40,192 nucleotides of DNA from JBCBKP01 sp038521625 (GTDB taxonomy: Bacteria; Planctomycetota; Phycisphaerae; Phycisphaerales; UBA1924), in contig JBCBKP010000029.1 in the NCBI GenBank assembly GCA_038521625.1, forward strand, positions 1 through 40,192. The letters are read 5' to 3'. Below the pieces are notes generated by a model. It was given only the letters and a program-made list of their open reading frames with translations. It was not told the origin of the DNA and made no database searches. Positions 8,554 through 17,007 of this stretch are shown piece by piece. Positions within the stretch are counted from its first letter, which is position 1. Every line of letters begins with the position of its first letter. Made by a program: the position numbers and the translations under genes.

Positions 8554-9423
8554 TCAGCCCTCGGTTCGCATTCGATACTGCTGGCCGCCGATTTCGCGGG
8601 CGGCAACCCGCTTGACCCACTCTGACGCGGCGTCGCGGAGCTTGGGGCCCAGGTCGGCCACGGGCTCGGCGAATCGCGGGGCTCGGTCGCCCAGCCCGAC
8701 CAGATCATGAACGACCAATATCTGGCCGTGGCATTCGGTGCCGGCGCCGATGCCGATCAGCGGGAGGCTGGTGGCGTCGAGGACGCGCCGGGTCGTCTCC
8801 GGCGGGACGGCCTCGATCAGCAGCATCACGGCGCCGGCCCTCTCGAGGGCGACGGCGTCGGCGACGATCTGGTCGGCTTCGTCGTTGGTGCGGCCAGCGG
8901 CCTTGGGACCGGAGGTCAGCGCCCAGGTCTGCGGGCGCGTGCCGACGTGGGCGCAGACGGGGATCCCGGCGCGGGTCATGCGCTGGACGAGCGGCGCGAA
9001 GCTCTCGTCGGCCTCGAGCTTGACGATGTCGCAGCTTCCTTCGGTGAGGAAGCGGCCGGCGTTCTCGATCGCGGCGTCGGGGCTGGCGTGGTAGCTCATG
9101 AACGGCATGTCGCCCATCAGCAGGGTGTTGGGCGCCCCGCGCTTGACCGCGGCGCTGATGGTTATGAGAAACCCGAGCGGGCAGTCGATCGTCTTGTCGA
9201 GGCCGAGGATGACGTTGGCGGCCGAGTCGCCGGTGAGCAGCAGGTGGACGCCGGCCCGTTCGAGCCAGCGGGCGGTCGTGAAGTCGTACGCGGTGAGGCA
9301 GGCGAAGGGCTCGCCGCGCTCGGCCATCTGCGTCACGGACTTGATGGTCGTCGGGCCGCGCTCGCCGGCGATCGAGAGGTTGTGGTCTCGATCGGCGGAG
9401 CCGCCTTGGTCGTGGACGCTCAT
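8554..9423 (-). CDS. panB: 3-methyl-2-oxobutanoate hydroxymethyltransferase (ketopantoate hydroxymethyltransferase)
   Basis: PanB transfers a hydroxymethyl group from methylene-tetrahydrofolate to alpha-ketoisovalerate, the first committed step of pantothenate and CoA synthesis. The 289-aa (beta/alpha)8 protein keeps the metal and catalytic residues: Asp66 in TGDSAANVILG, Asp105 in MGDMPF, Glu137 in VKLEAD, and Glu204 in LLIEAVPPE. The substrate loop CAHVGTRPQ replaces the usual GHIGLTPQ form but keeps its position. The ATG at 9423 was chosen because TACAGT ends exactly 6 nt upstream. An ATG at 9480 would add 19 low-quality residues. It is divergent from the methyltransferase gene. No panC or panD is in the window. 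Confidence 0.93.
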   Translation of the reverse strand: MSVHDQGGSADRDHNLSIAGERGPTTIKSVTQMAERGEPFACLTAYDFTTARWLERAGVHLLLTGDSAANVILGLDKTIDCPLGFLITISAAVKRGAPNTLLMGDMPFMSYHASPDAAIENAGRFLTEGSCDIVKLEADESFAPLVQRMTRAGIPVCAHVGTRPQTWALTSGPKAAGRTNDEADQIVADAVALERAGAVMLLIEAVPPETTRRVLDATSLPLIGIGAGTECHGQILVVHDLVGLGDRAPRFAEPVADLGPKLRDAASEWVKRVAAREIGGQQYRMRTEG

Positions 9424-9429
9424 GGCTGA

Positions 9430-9435
9430 ACTGTA
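9430..9435 (-). promoter_or_regulatory. Putative -10 element (TACAGT) for panB
   Basis: On the minus strand TACAGT is followed by TCAGCC and then the panB ATG. The 6-nt gap places +1 on the A of ATG, so the mRNA would be leaderless. Confidence 0.5.
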
Positions 9436-9502
9436 GAGGGCGCGGGACGCGGGCGCGGATCGGCGTTCGGCTTCTGTCATGACACAGCGGCATCCGATCG
9501 GC

Positions 9503-9508
9503 TACAAC
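9503..9508 (+). promoter_or_regulatory. Putative -10 element (TACAAC) for methyltransferase gene
   Basis: TACAAC is followed by 6 nt and ATG 9515. The hexamer matches TATAAT at 4 of 6 positions and has the same spacing as other leaderless-looking starts in this window. Confidence 0.35.
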
Positions 9509-9514
9509 GTGCCG

Positions 9515-10246
9515 ATGCGCCGCCGCCACACGCCCGAACTGATGGACGAGCCCGACGCCGACCGGGGCGAGCTGGCGGATTCCCTGCGGTTCATCGAGCG
9601 GGTGAACGCCGGGATGGGGGGCGTCGAGGCGCTGCTGCGCCCGCTGCGGGCGTGGTCGGCGGGCTGGCCGGCGGGGCGGAGGATCGAGCTGCTGGACATC
9701 GCGACGGGCGCGGCGGACCTTCCGATCGCGGCGGTCCGGTGGGCGAACGGGCGGGGCCTCGATCTGCGCGTGACGGCGATCGACGTGCACGCCACGACGC
9801 TCGGGCTGGCGCGCGAGCGCGTGGGCGACGCGGGCGAGGCTGTTTCATCGAGGATCGAGCTGATCGAGTGCGACGCGTTCGACGCGGTGGACCGGTTCGG
9901 GGCGCGGTCGTTCGACTACGTGCACGCGGGGCTGTTCATCCACCATCTCGAGAGCGAGATCAGGATCCTGACGATGCTGGCGATCATGGACCGGCTGGCG
10001 CGCGCGGGGGTGATCTGGAACGATCTGGTGCGGTCGACCGTCGGATATTGGTTCATCTGCCTGCGGACGATGTACAAAGCGGAGATGGTGAAGCACGACG
10101 CGAGGGTGAGCGTCCGCGCGGGGTTCTCGGGGCGCGAGGCCCGGGACCTGGCCGTGCGCGCGGGCTGGGACGACGTCCGCTACCGGTGGAACCTGTTCAC
10201 CCACCGGTTCTGCCTGACCTCCCAACGCGAGGGGGCGTGGCTTTGA
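9515..10246 (+). CDS. Class I SAM-dependent methyltransferase
   Basis: The 243-aa protein has the Rossmann SAM-binding motif I LLDIATGAADLP (59-70), an acidic strand-2 end (TAIDVH), and a post-motif segment FDYVHAGLFIHHLE resembling UbiE/COQ5-like small-molecule methyltransferases. The N-terminus RRRHTPELMDEPDAD is typical of planctomycete members of this family, which supports the ATG at 9515. An ATG at 9479 in frame would add 12 residues and sits on a CATG shared with the opposite strand. The gene overlaps the following flavoprotein gene by 10 bp, so both are probably made together and act on one substrate. In related genomes such pairs accompany type III polyketide synthases or lipid-modification genes; no such synthase is in this window, so the substrate is unknown. 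Confidence 0.8.
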   Translation: MRRRHTPELMDEPDADRGELADSLRFIERVNAGMGGVEALLRPLRAWSAGWPAGRRIELLDIATGAADLPIAAVRWANGRGLDLRVTAIDVHATTLGLARERVGDAGEAVSSRIELIECDAFDAVDRFGARSFDYVHAGLFIHHLESEIRILTMLAIMDRLARAGVIWNDLVRSTVGYWFICLRTMYKAEMVKHDARVSVRAGFSGREARDLAVRAGWDDVRYRWNLFTHRFCLTSQREGAWL

Positions 10247-11328
10247 CGGGTGAGCTCCGCACGATCGCGGTGATCGGCGCGGGCCCCGCCGGCGCCGCGG
10301 CGGCGTGTCTGCTGGCGCGTCGGGGCTTCGGCGTGACGGTGTTCGAGAGCAAGGCGTTCCCGCGCGTGAAGGTCTGCGGCGAGTACGTCAGCCCGGCGGG
10401 CGAGGCGGCGCTGCTCGAGGTGGCGCCGCGCGAAGTGCTGATCGGGGCGGGCGCGAAGCGCGTGCAGGCGTTCGCGATCGAGATGGGCGGCGACTCCGTC
10501 GAGTGGCTCTCGCCCCGCGCGGGATGGGCGCTGAGCCGGGCGAGTCTGGACGACCTGCTGCTCGATCGGGCCCGCGAGGCGGGCGCCGAGGTGCGGCAGC
10601 CGTGCTCGGTGCGGTCGATCGACTGGCGGGATGACGGCGCGGTCGTGCGGACGGACGAAGGCGACGAGGCGTTCGATCTCGTTGTGCACGCGGACGGCTC
10701 GGGGCGGTTCGACCCGGCGGGGCGGTCGGGGCTCGCGACGGGCGTCGTCGGGCACAAGTGCCACCTGCGCGTGGCGGGCGGTGTCGAGGGCGTGCGGATG
10801 CGCGCGGGCAACGGGGCTTATGTGGGGTTGATCCAGGTCGAGGGCGGGCTCGCGACGTGCGCGCTGGTGGCGAAGTCGCAGCGGATCCGTGCCGCGGGCG
10901 GCGATGCCGACGCGATGCTGGCGGCGCTCTGGCCCGGCTACGAGCCGTCGTGGCGCACGAGCGCGTGGCTGAGCTGCGGCGTGGGTCGGTCGCGGTACCT
11001 CGACCCGGGGCATGTGCGGTCGGTTCGGCTCGGCAACGCGGCGGCGGCGGTGGACCCGGTCGGCGGCGAGGGAATCGGGCTTGCGTTGTGGTCGGCGGGC
11101 GAGTGGGCGCGGCGGATGCCGGACCGGGCCGATGATCTGGCCGCGGCGAAGCGGGCGTTCGGTCGGCGGTATCGGGCGCGGGTGCGATTGCGTCGGCCGG
11201 CGTGCCGGTTCGGGGCGGAAGTGCTGATGCGGCCTGGGCTCGTGCGGGCGATGTGGCCGCTGCTCTCGAGGCGTGTGGGTCGCGGCGTGACGGTGCGGCC
11301 GTGGGCGGCGTTGACGGGGAAGGGATAA
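10237..11328 (+). CDS. FAD-dependent oxidoreductase, geranylgeranyl-reductase-like
   Basis: The 363-aa flavoprotein begins with the dinucleotide-binding GAGPAGAAAA (14-23). It then has the PRVKVCGEYVSP segment (42-53) characteristic of the geranylgeranyl reductase/halogenase branch. A late second FAD motif reads GNAAAAVDPVGGEGIGLAL, with Asn where GD is usual. Members reduce prenyl double bonds or oxidise polyketide/quinone rings. The GTG at 10237, preceded by GAGGGGG, overlaps the methyltransferase stop; a TTG two codons later is the alternative. Pairing with a methyltransferase suggests tailoring of a lipid or secondary metabolite. The exact substrate is not visible. The stop TAA is built into the presumed -10 of the next gene. 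Confidence 0.8.
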   Translation: MALTGELRTIAVIGAGPAGAAAACLLARRGFGVTVFESKAFPRVKVCGEYVSPAGEAALLEVAPREVLIGAGAKRVQAFAIEMGGDSVEWLSPRAGWALSRASLDDLLLDRAREAGAEVRQPCSVRSIDWRDDGAVVRTDEGDEAFDLVVHADGSGRFDPAGRSGLATGVVGHKCHLRVAGGVEGVRMRAGNGAYVGLIQVEGGLATCALVAKSQRIRAAGGDADAMLAALWPGYEPSWRTSAWLSCGVGRSRYLDPGHVRSVRLGNAAAAVDPVGGEGIGLALWSAGEWARRMPDRADDLAAAKRAFGRRYRARVRLRRPACRFGAEVLMRPGLVRAMWPLLSRRVGRGVTVRPWAALTGKG

Positions 11329-11331
11329 CGT
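11326..11331 (+). promoter_or_regulatory. Putative -10 element (TAACGT) for ABC-F gene
   Basis: TAACGT includes the upstream TAA stop and ends 6 nt before GTG 11338, giving a predicted leaderless start. A TTGACG at 11311 is too close (9 nt) to be a normal -35. Confidence 0.4.
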
Positions 11332-11337
11332 CCCCGC

Positions 11338-13329
11338 GTGCCGATCCTGAGCGCGATCAACATCGAGGTCTCCTACGGCGAGCGCCGCGTGCTCGACGCT
11401 GTGTCGCTGACGATCGAGCCGGGGGAGAAGATCGGGATCGTCGGGCGGAACGGGGCGGGGAAGAGCTCGCTGTTCCGGGTGCTGGCGGGGCAGCTCAAGG
11501 CGGACTCCGGCACGGTCACGATCTCGGGCGGCGAGACCGCGGGGTACCTGAGCCAGGAGCCTCGGCTGCACGCGGGTCGGACGCTGCGTGAGGAGGCTGC
11601 GGCGGCCTTTGCGCACCTGGACGAGATGCACGACCAGCTCGAGGCGGTCTTCCACGACATGGGCGAGGCCGAGGGCGAAGCGCTCGAGAAGCTGCTTCGC
11701 AAGCAGGAGCGTCTGGAGAAGCAGATCGAGGCCGCGGGCGGCTACGCGGTGGACCACAAGATCGACGCGGTTCTGCTCGGGCTGGGCCTGCACGACGACC
11801 GCTTCGGCGTGCCGGTCGAGAAGCTCAGCGGCGGGCAGAAGGCCCGGCTGGGGCTCGCGAAGCTGCTGCTGGCCGGGCACGGGGTGCTGCTGCTCGACGA
11901 GCCGACGAACCACCTCGACATCGAGGGCCGGATCTGGCTGGAGACGTTCCTGCGCGACGAGTACCAGGGGGCGGTGATCCTGATCAGCCATGACCGCGCG
12001 CTGCTCGACGGGGTTGTCGAGCGAATCGTCGAGGTCGAGGCGGTGCCGGGGCGCGGCGGGCGGTTGATCGAGTACCCGGGGAACTACGCGGCGTTCCGCG
12101 AGCTTCGGGCGGACCGGATCCTGACGCAGCAGCGGGCGTGGGAGAAGCAGCAGACGGCGTTCAAGCGCGAAGAGGCGTTCATCCGCAAGTACAAGGCGGG
12201 ACAGCGGGCCAAGCAGGCGCGCGGGCGCGAGAGCCGGCTGGAGCGCGAGAAGGAGGCCTCGACCATCGAGCGCCCGATGGAGCTGGCGTCGATCCGTCTG
12301 AACCTGCCGAAGGCCGAGCGGACGGGCGACATCGTGGTCTCGACGCGCGGGCTGACGAAGCGGTACCCGAAGGACGGCGGCGGCGAGCTGACGCTGTACC
12401 ACGATCTCGACATGGTCATCGAGCGCGGGCAGCGCTGGGGGATCGTCGGGCCGAACGGGGCGGGCAAGACGACGCTGGTCCGGACGCTCTTGGGCGAGAT
12501 CGAGTCGGACGCGGGCGACGTGCGGCTGGGCACGAAGCTCGCGGTCGGCTACTTCAAGCAGACGCACGAGGACCTGGACCCGGAGCTGACGGTCGTGCGG
12601 CACCTGCAGCGGATCGTGCGCCTCGAACGCCCCGGCGAGCAGCTGAGCGAGCAGGCGGCGCGGGACCTGGCGGGCGCGTTCCTGTTCAGCGGCGCCGACC
12701 AGGAGAAGGAGCTGGGGCTTCTCTCGGGCGGCGAGCGGGCGCGGGCCGTGATCGCGGGCCTGTTCGTGAGCGCGAAGAACGTGCTCGTGCTCGACGAGCC
12801 GACGAACCACCTGGATATCCCGAGCGCCGAGCGGCTGGAGGAGGCGCTCAAGAAGGGCGAGGACGGCGAGAAGACCGTCTTCGACGGCACGGTGATCCTG
12901 ATCAGCCACGACCGGGCGCTGCTCGACGCCGTGTGCGATCACCTGCTGGTGCTCGACGGGCACGGGAACGCCGAGGTCTCGATCGGGAACTGGTCCGAGC
13001 GCGAGGCGCGGCTGAAGCGCAAGGCCGAGGAGCGCGAGCGCCGGCCTCGGAAGAAGCCCAAGCCGGCGCGGGCCGCGAAGAACGCCCCGCCTGTTCCGGT
13101 CTCTGCCCCGCCGGCGGAGAAGAAGAGCAAGTGGAGCTGGATGCGGCTGGAGCAGATCGAGGAGAAGATCGGGCACGTCGAGGAGCGGCTCGGCTCGATC
13201 GACGCGGAGCTCGATGATCCGGAGATCTGGCAGGACTACGAGCGGGCGAACGAGCTGACCGAGCAGCGTGACGCGCTGCGCGAGGAGCTCGAGGGCCTCG
13301 AGGCGGAGTGGATCCGGAAGAGCGGGTGA
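11338..13329 (+). CDS. ABC-F family ATPase (Uup-like)
   Basis: The 663-aa soluble protein has two ABC ATPase domains and no membrane segments, as in ABC-F ribosome-associated factors (Uup/EttA group). Domain 1 has Walker A GIVGRNGAGKSS, signature LSGGQKARLGLA and Walker B LLLDEPTNHLD. Domain 2 has GIVGPNGAGKTT, LSGGERARAVIA and LVLDEPTNHLD. A long charged linker between the domains (near residues 250-325) is the P-site tRNA interaction motif region. The C-terminus has a Lys/Pro-rich stretch and a coiled coil (about 600-663, EQIEEKIGHVEERLGSIDAEL), which is typical of Uup, whose CTD binds DNA or rRNA. The GTG start fixes a normal N-terminus. A role in translation or ribosome maturation is inferred from the family. 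Confidence 0.9.
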   Translation: MPILSAINIEVSYGERRVLDAVSLTIEPGEKIGIVGRNGAGKSSLFRVLAGQLKADSGTVTISGGETAGYLSQEPRLHAGRTLREEAAAAFAHLDEMHDQLEAVFHDMGEAEGEALEKLLRKQERLEKQIEAAGGYAVDHKIDAVLLGLGLHDDRFGVPVEKLSGGQKARLGLAKLLLAGHGVLLLDEPTNHLDIEGRIWLETFLRDEYQGAVILISHDRALLDGVVERIVEVEAVPGRGGRLIEYPGNYAAFRELRADRILTQQRAWEKQQTAFKREEAFIRKYKAGQRAKQARGRESRLEREKEASTIERPMELASIRLNLPKAERTGDIVVSTRGLTKRYPKDGGGELTLYHDLDMVIERGQRWGIVGPNGAGKTTLVRTLLGEIESDAGDVRLGTKLAVGYFKQTHEDLDPELTVVRHLQRIVRLERPGEQLSEQAARDLAGAFLFSGADQEKELGLLSGGERARAVIAGLFVSAKNVLVLDEPTNHLDIPSAERLEEALKKGEDGEKTVFDGTVILISHDRALLDAVCDHLLVLDGHGNAEVSIGNWSEREARLKRKAEERERRPRKKPKPARAAKNAPPVPVSAPPAEKKSKWSWMRLEQIEEKIGHVEERLGSIDAELDDPEIWQDYERANELTEQRDALREELEGLEAEWIRKSG

Positions 13330-13332
13330 GGC

Positions 13333-13899
13333 TCAGAGCGCCCTGACGGCCTCGAGGACTTCCTCGGCGTGGCCCGGGACCTTGACCTTGTCCCAGCGGC
13401 CGGCGACCTTGCCGTCCGCGTCGATCAGGTAGGTCGCCCGCTCGATGCCCATGTAGGTCTTGCCGTACATGCTCTTCTCGACCCAGACGCCGTACTTGGC
13501 GGCGATCTTGGGGTCGGGCTTGCCGTCGTCGCCGGTGTGATCGTCGGCGAGCAGCGGGTAGTTGAGCGACTCCTTCTCGGCGAACTTGGCCTTGCTCTTG
13601 GCGTCGAGGATCGAGATGCCGAAGACCTTGGCGCCGGCCTTGGCGAAGTCCTCGGAGAGGTCGCGGAAGGCGCAGGCCTCCTTGGTGCAGCCGCTGGTCA
13701 TGTCCTTCGGGTAGAAGAACAGCACGACGGGCGAGCCGGCGTAGTCGGACAGGCGGTGGGCGTTGCCGTCCTGGTCCTTGAGGTTGAAGGCGGGGGCCTT
13801 CTTGCCCGGCTCGATCTTGGTCGATTCGGTCTTGGTCGATTCGGTCTTGGTCGCTTCGGTCTTGGTTGTCGTGGGCTTGGCTTGATCCGTTGGCGGCAT
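13333..13899 (-). CDS. bcp: Bcp/PrxQ-type peroxiredoxin with repetitive charged N-tail
   Basis: The 188-aa protein is a thiol peroxidase of the BCP/PrxQ class that reduces hydrogen peroxide and organic peroxides. The core starts near residue 33 (PGKKAPAFNLKDQDG). The peroxidatic Cys is in MTSGCTKEAC and a second Cys five residues later can act as resolving Cys, so it fits the atypical 2-Cys type. The first 32 residues are Lys/Thr/Glu repeats (TKTES units) made by 15-bp tandem repeats and are not part of the fold. The ATG has a strong GAAGGAG about 11 nt upstream and a TACGCT hexamer further up. The family normally has about 155 aa, so the tail accounts for the difference. It converges with the ABC-F gene with 3 bp between. 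Confidence 0.93.
   Translation of the reverse strand: MPPTDQAKPTTTKTEATKTESTKTESTKIEPGKKAPAFNLKDQDGNAHRLSDYAGSPVVLFFYPKDMTSGCTKEACAFRDLSEDFAKAGAKVFGISILDAKSKAKFAEKESLNYPLLADDHTGDDGKPDPKIAAKYGVWVEKSMYGKTYMGIERATYLIDADGKVAGRWDKVKVPGHAEEVLEAVRAL
13816..13860 (-). repeat. 15-bp tandem repeat, three units, in peroxiredoxin N-tail
   Basis: Three head-to-tail 15-bp units (plus-strand CTTGGTCGATTCGGT, the third with one change) are followed by a partial fourth. They encode the repeating TES/AT-KTE pentapeptides of the N-terminal tail. Confidence 0.85.
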
Positions 13900-13940
13900 G
13901 CTCGCGGCTCCTTCGATTCGCCCTCGGACGGGCGGCCAGG

Positions 13941-13946
13941 AGCGTA
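13941..13946 (-). promoter_or_regulatory. Putative -10 element (TACGCT) for peroxiredoxin gene
   Basis: On the minus strand TACGCT lies 41 nt upstream of the ATG; predicted +1 near 13934 would give a leader of about 35 nt that includes the GAAGGAG ribosome-binding site. Confidence 0.35.
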
Positions 13947-13952
13947 CCGCGG

Positions 13953-14444
13953 TCAGGCGCCGGCGATCCAGAGGACGAACGTGATCGCGATCATGACGCC
14001 GAGCCCGAGCGAGAGCAGCGGCGCGATCGGGAGCGTCTTGCCCGCCCGGGCGCCCGGCTTCTGGCGGTCGATCGCGGCGATGGCGGGCGGCAGGTCGGCG
14101 TTGTGCTCGAGGCCGCGCCGGGCCCGGTCCTGGGCGAAGGCGATCAGGAGCTGCGTGTCGAAGCCGGACAAGCCGATGCGCTCGCCGACGCGGGCGAGTT
14201 CGTCGCGGCGCTCTGGTCTGAGCACGGCGGCCCGCCCGCCCTCGAGTCTCGCCGTCGCCAGCGCCAGGAAAGCCTCGGCGGCGCGGGCCGGGGCGACCGG
14301 GGCTGGGGTCGGCTTGATGCGTGGGCGCGACGCGCGGCGTTGCGTCCGTGCAACACCTCCGGTCGCGAGCGGATGCGATCTGGTCGGCCCGATGCGGGCG
14401 AGCGGCCCGCGGGGCGCGATACGGGTGGTGTCGGTCGTGGTCAC
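13953..14444 (-). CDS. Hypothetical protein with C-terminal membrane anchor
   Basis: I do not recognise this 163-aa protein. The N-terminal 50 residues are basic and low in complexity. The middle (about 55-130) is predicted helical and rich in Ala, Arg and Glu (AAEAFLALATARLEGG, RDELARVGERIGLSGFDTQLLIAFAQDRAR). The last 27 residues hold one membrane segment (LLSLGLGVMIAITFVLWIAG), so it is probably a tail-anchored inner-membrane protein. The GTG at 14444 was picked because coding character fades upstream; no good ribosome-binding site precedes it, so the start is uncertain. It is divergent from the next small membrane protein and follows (upstream of) the peroxiredoxin gene on the same strand. 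Confidence 0.6.
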   Translation of the reverse strand: MTTTDTTRIAPRGPLARIGPTRSHPLATGGVARTQRRASRPRIKPTPAPVAPARAAEAFLALATARLEGGRAAVLRPERRDELARVGERIGLSGFDTQLLIAFAQDRARRGLEHNADLPPAIAAIDRQKPGARAGKTLPIAPLLSLGLGVMIAITFVLWIAGA

Positions 14445-14524
14445 GGTGAGATAGGGACAAGCCGCGTGCCAAGCCCGGGCCGGGCCCGGGTTTGGATGCG
14501 GGTTGCAAAGGGTCGGCCGCCCGC

Positions 14525-14530
14525 TAGAGT
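14525..14530 (+). promoter_or_regulatory. Possible -10 element (TAGAGT)
   Basis: TAGAGT ends 8 nt before ATG 14539, slightly wider than the 5-6 nt seen at other starts here. Weak on its own. Confidence 0.25.
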
Positions 14531-14538
14531 CGGCCCCG

Positions 14539-15048
14539 ATGGCCGAGGACGCCCCAGCAGCCGGGTTCAGCGAGACGATCGAGACCGAGCTCGGGCCGGG
14601 CGAGGTCCGGGAACGCCTGCGGACGCTCTCGCGGCGCGGGAAGCTCCCTGGCTTCGAGCCCAAGGGCGACGGCGGGCTTTCGACCGCGTTCGGCGCCCCG
14701 TTCGATTCGAGCCTGGTGATCGGCGTCGAGGAGACGGGCGCGGGCGCTCGGGTCGCGCTCTCGCTGGAGCGCCGGCTGAGGCTGCCGCTGGTGTTCGGGG
14801 CGGTCTTCGTGCTGGCGATCTGGCCGGGCGAGCCGCTGACGGACTCGCTGCTGAAGACCTACTTCGAGAGCTACGACCGCTGGACGCAGGAGTGGCTCGG
14901 CGGGTGGTTCGGCACGTGGATGTGGTACTACCCGCTGACGGTGCCGTTCCTGCCGCCGATGTTCCTCGGCATGCTGAAGAAGTCGAGGCTGGCCGCCGCC
15001 GAGCACGCGCGGGAGCTGGGCGAGCGGATCCGCGCCGTGCTGGCCTAA
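14539..15048 (+). CDS. Hypothetical membrane protein
   Basis: This 169-aa protein has no family I recognise. The N-terminal 80 residues are soluble and may form an alpha/beta sheet domain (ETELGPGEVRERLRTLS, then VIGVEETGAGARVALSLERR). Two hydrophobic segments follow: about 81-97 (RLPLVFGAVFVLAIWPG) and 124-145 (GTWMWYYPLTVPFLPPMFLG). The region between them is Trp/Tyr-rich. The C-terminus is a charged helix. The ATG at 14539 begins just after a TAGAGT hexamer. The gene ends before a strong hairpin shared with the convergent symporter gene. Confidence 0.65.
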   Translation: MAEDAPAAGFSETIETELGPGEVRERLRTLSRRGKLPGFEPKGDGGLSTAFGAPFDSSLVIGVEETGAGARVALSLERRLRLPLVFGAVFVLAIWPGEPLTDSLLKTYFESYDRWTQEWLGGWFGTWMWYYPLTVPFLPPMFLGMLKKSRLAAAEHARELGERIRAVLA

Positions 15049-15070
15049 GCGGCGCGGCGGTCTCCGCGCA

Positions 15071-15105
15071 AGAGAAAGGGGGCGAGCCCGTGCGGGCCCG
15101 CCCCC
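15071..15105 (-). terminator. Rho-independent-type terminator for symporter gene
   Basis: The stem GGGGGCG (15078-15084) pairs with CGCCCCC (15099-15105), with an inner GCCCG/CGGGC stem (15086-15090 and 15093-15097). On the minus strand the hairpin is followed by CTTTCTCTT, a U-rich tail in RNA. It lies between two convergent genes and may also slow plus-strand transcription. Confidence 0.65.
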
Positions 15106-15135
15106 CGTGGTGCGACTGGAGTCGTCCGAGCCGAG

Positions 15136-16908
<1,773 letters not shown>

Positions 16909-16956
16909 GGCAACTGCTCCTGGGTGTGACTGGGTCTCGGCTCGCGCCGAGGGGAC

Positions 16957-16986
16957 GATCATGACAAGATCATCCCCAAAACGCAA
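16957..16986 (-). promoter_or_regulatory. Putative promoter of symporter gene with GATCAT direct repeats
   Basis: On the minus strand TTGCGT (16986-16981), a 17-nt spacer and CATGAT (16963-16958) form a plausible sigma70-like promoter with a leader of about 43 nt. On the plus strand GATCAT occurs at 16957 and again at 16968, an 11-bp period, so a regulator could bind between -35 and -10. Confidence 0.4.
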
Positions 16987-17007
16987 ACGTCGACGCGCCG
17001 ACCGGGG

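Noticed and set aside
9478..9481. CATG serving as start codon for both panB and the methyltransferase
   Set aside because: Both proteins have better internal starts (9423 and 9515), each with a -10-like hexamer 6 nt upstream, and the extra residues show no family likeness.
11311..11316. TTGACG as -35 of the ABC-F promoter
   Set aside because: Only 9 nt separate it from the TAACGT hexamer, too short for a sigma70 spacer.
10180..13176. Very long open frame antisense to the ABC-F and flavoprotein genes
   Set aside because: The translation is Arg/Pro/His/Leu-rich noise typical of high-GC antisense frames, and the plus strand carries clear families.
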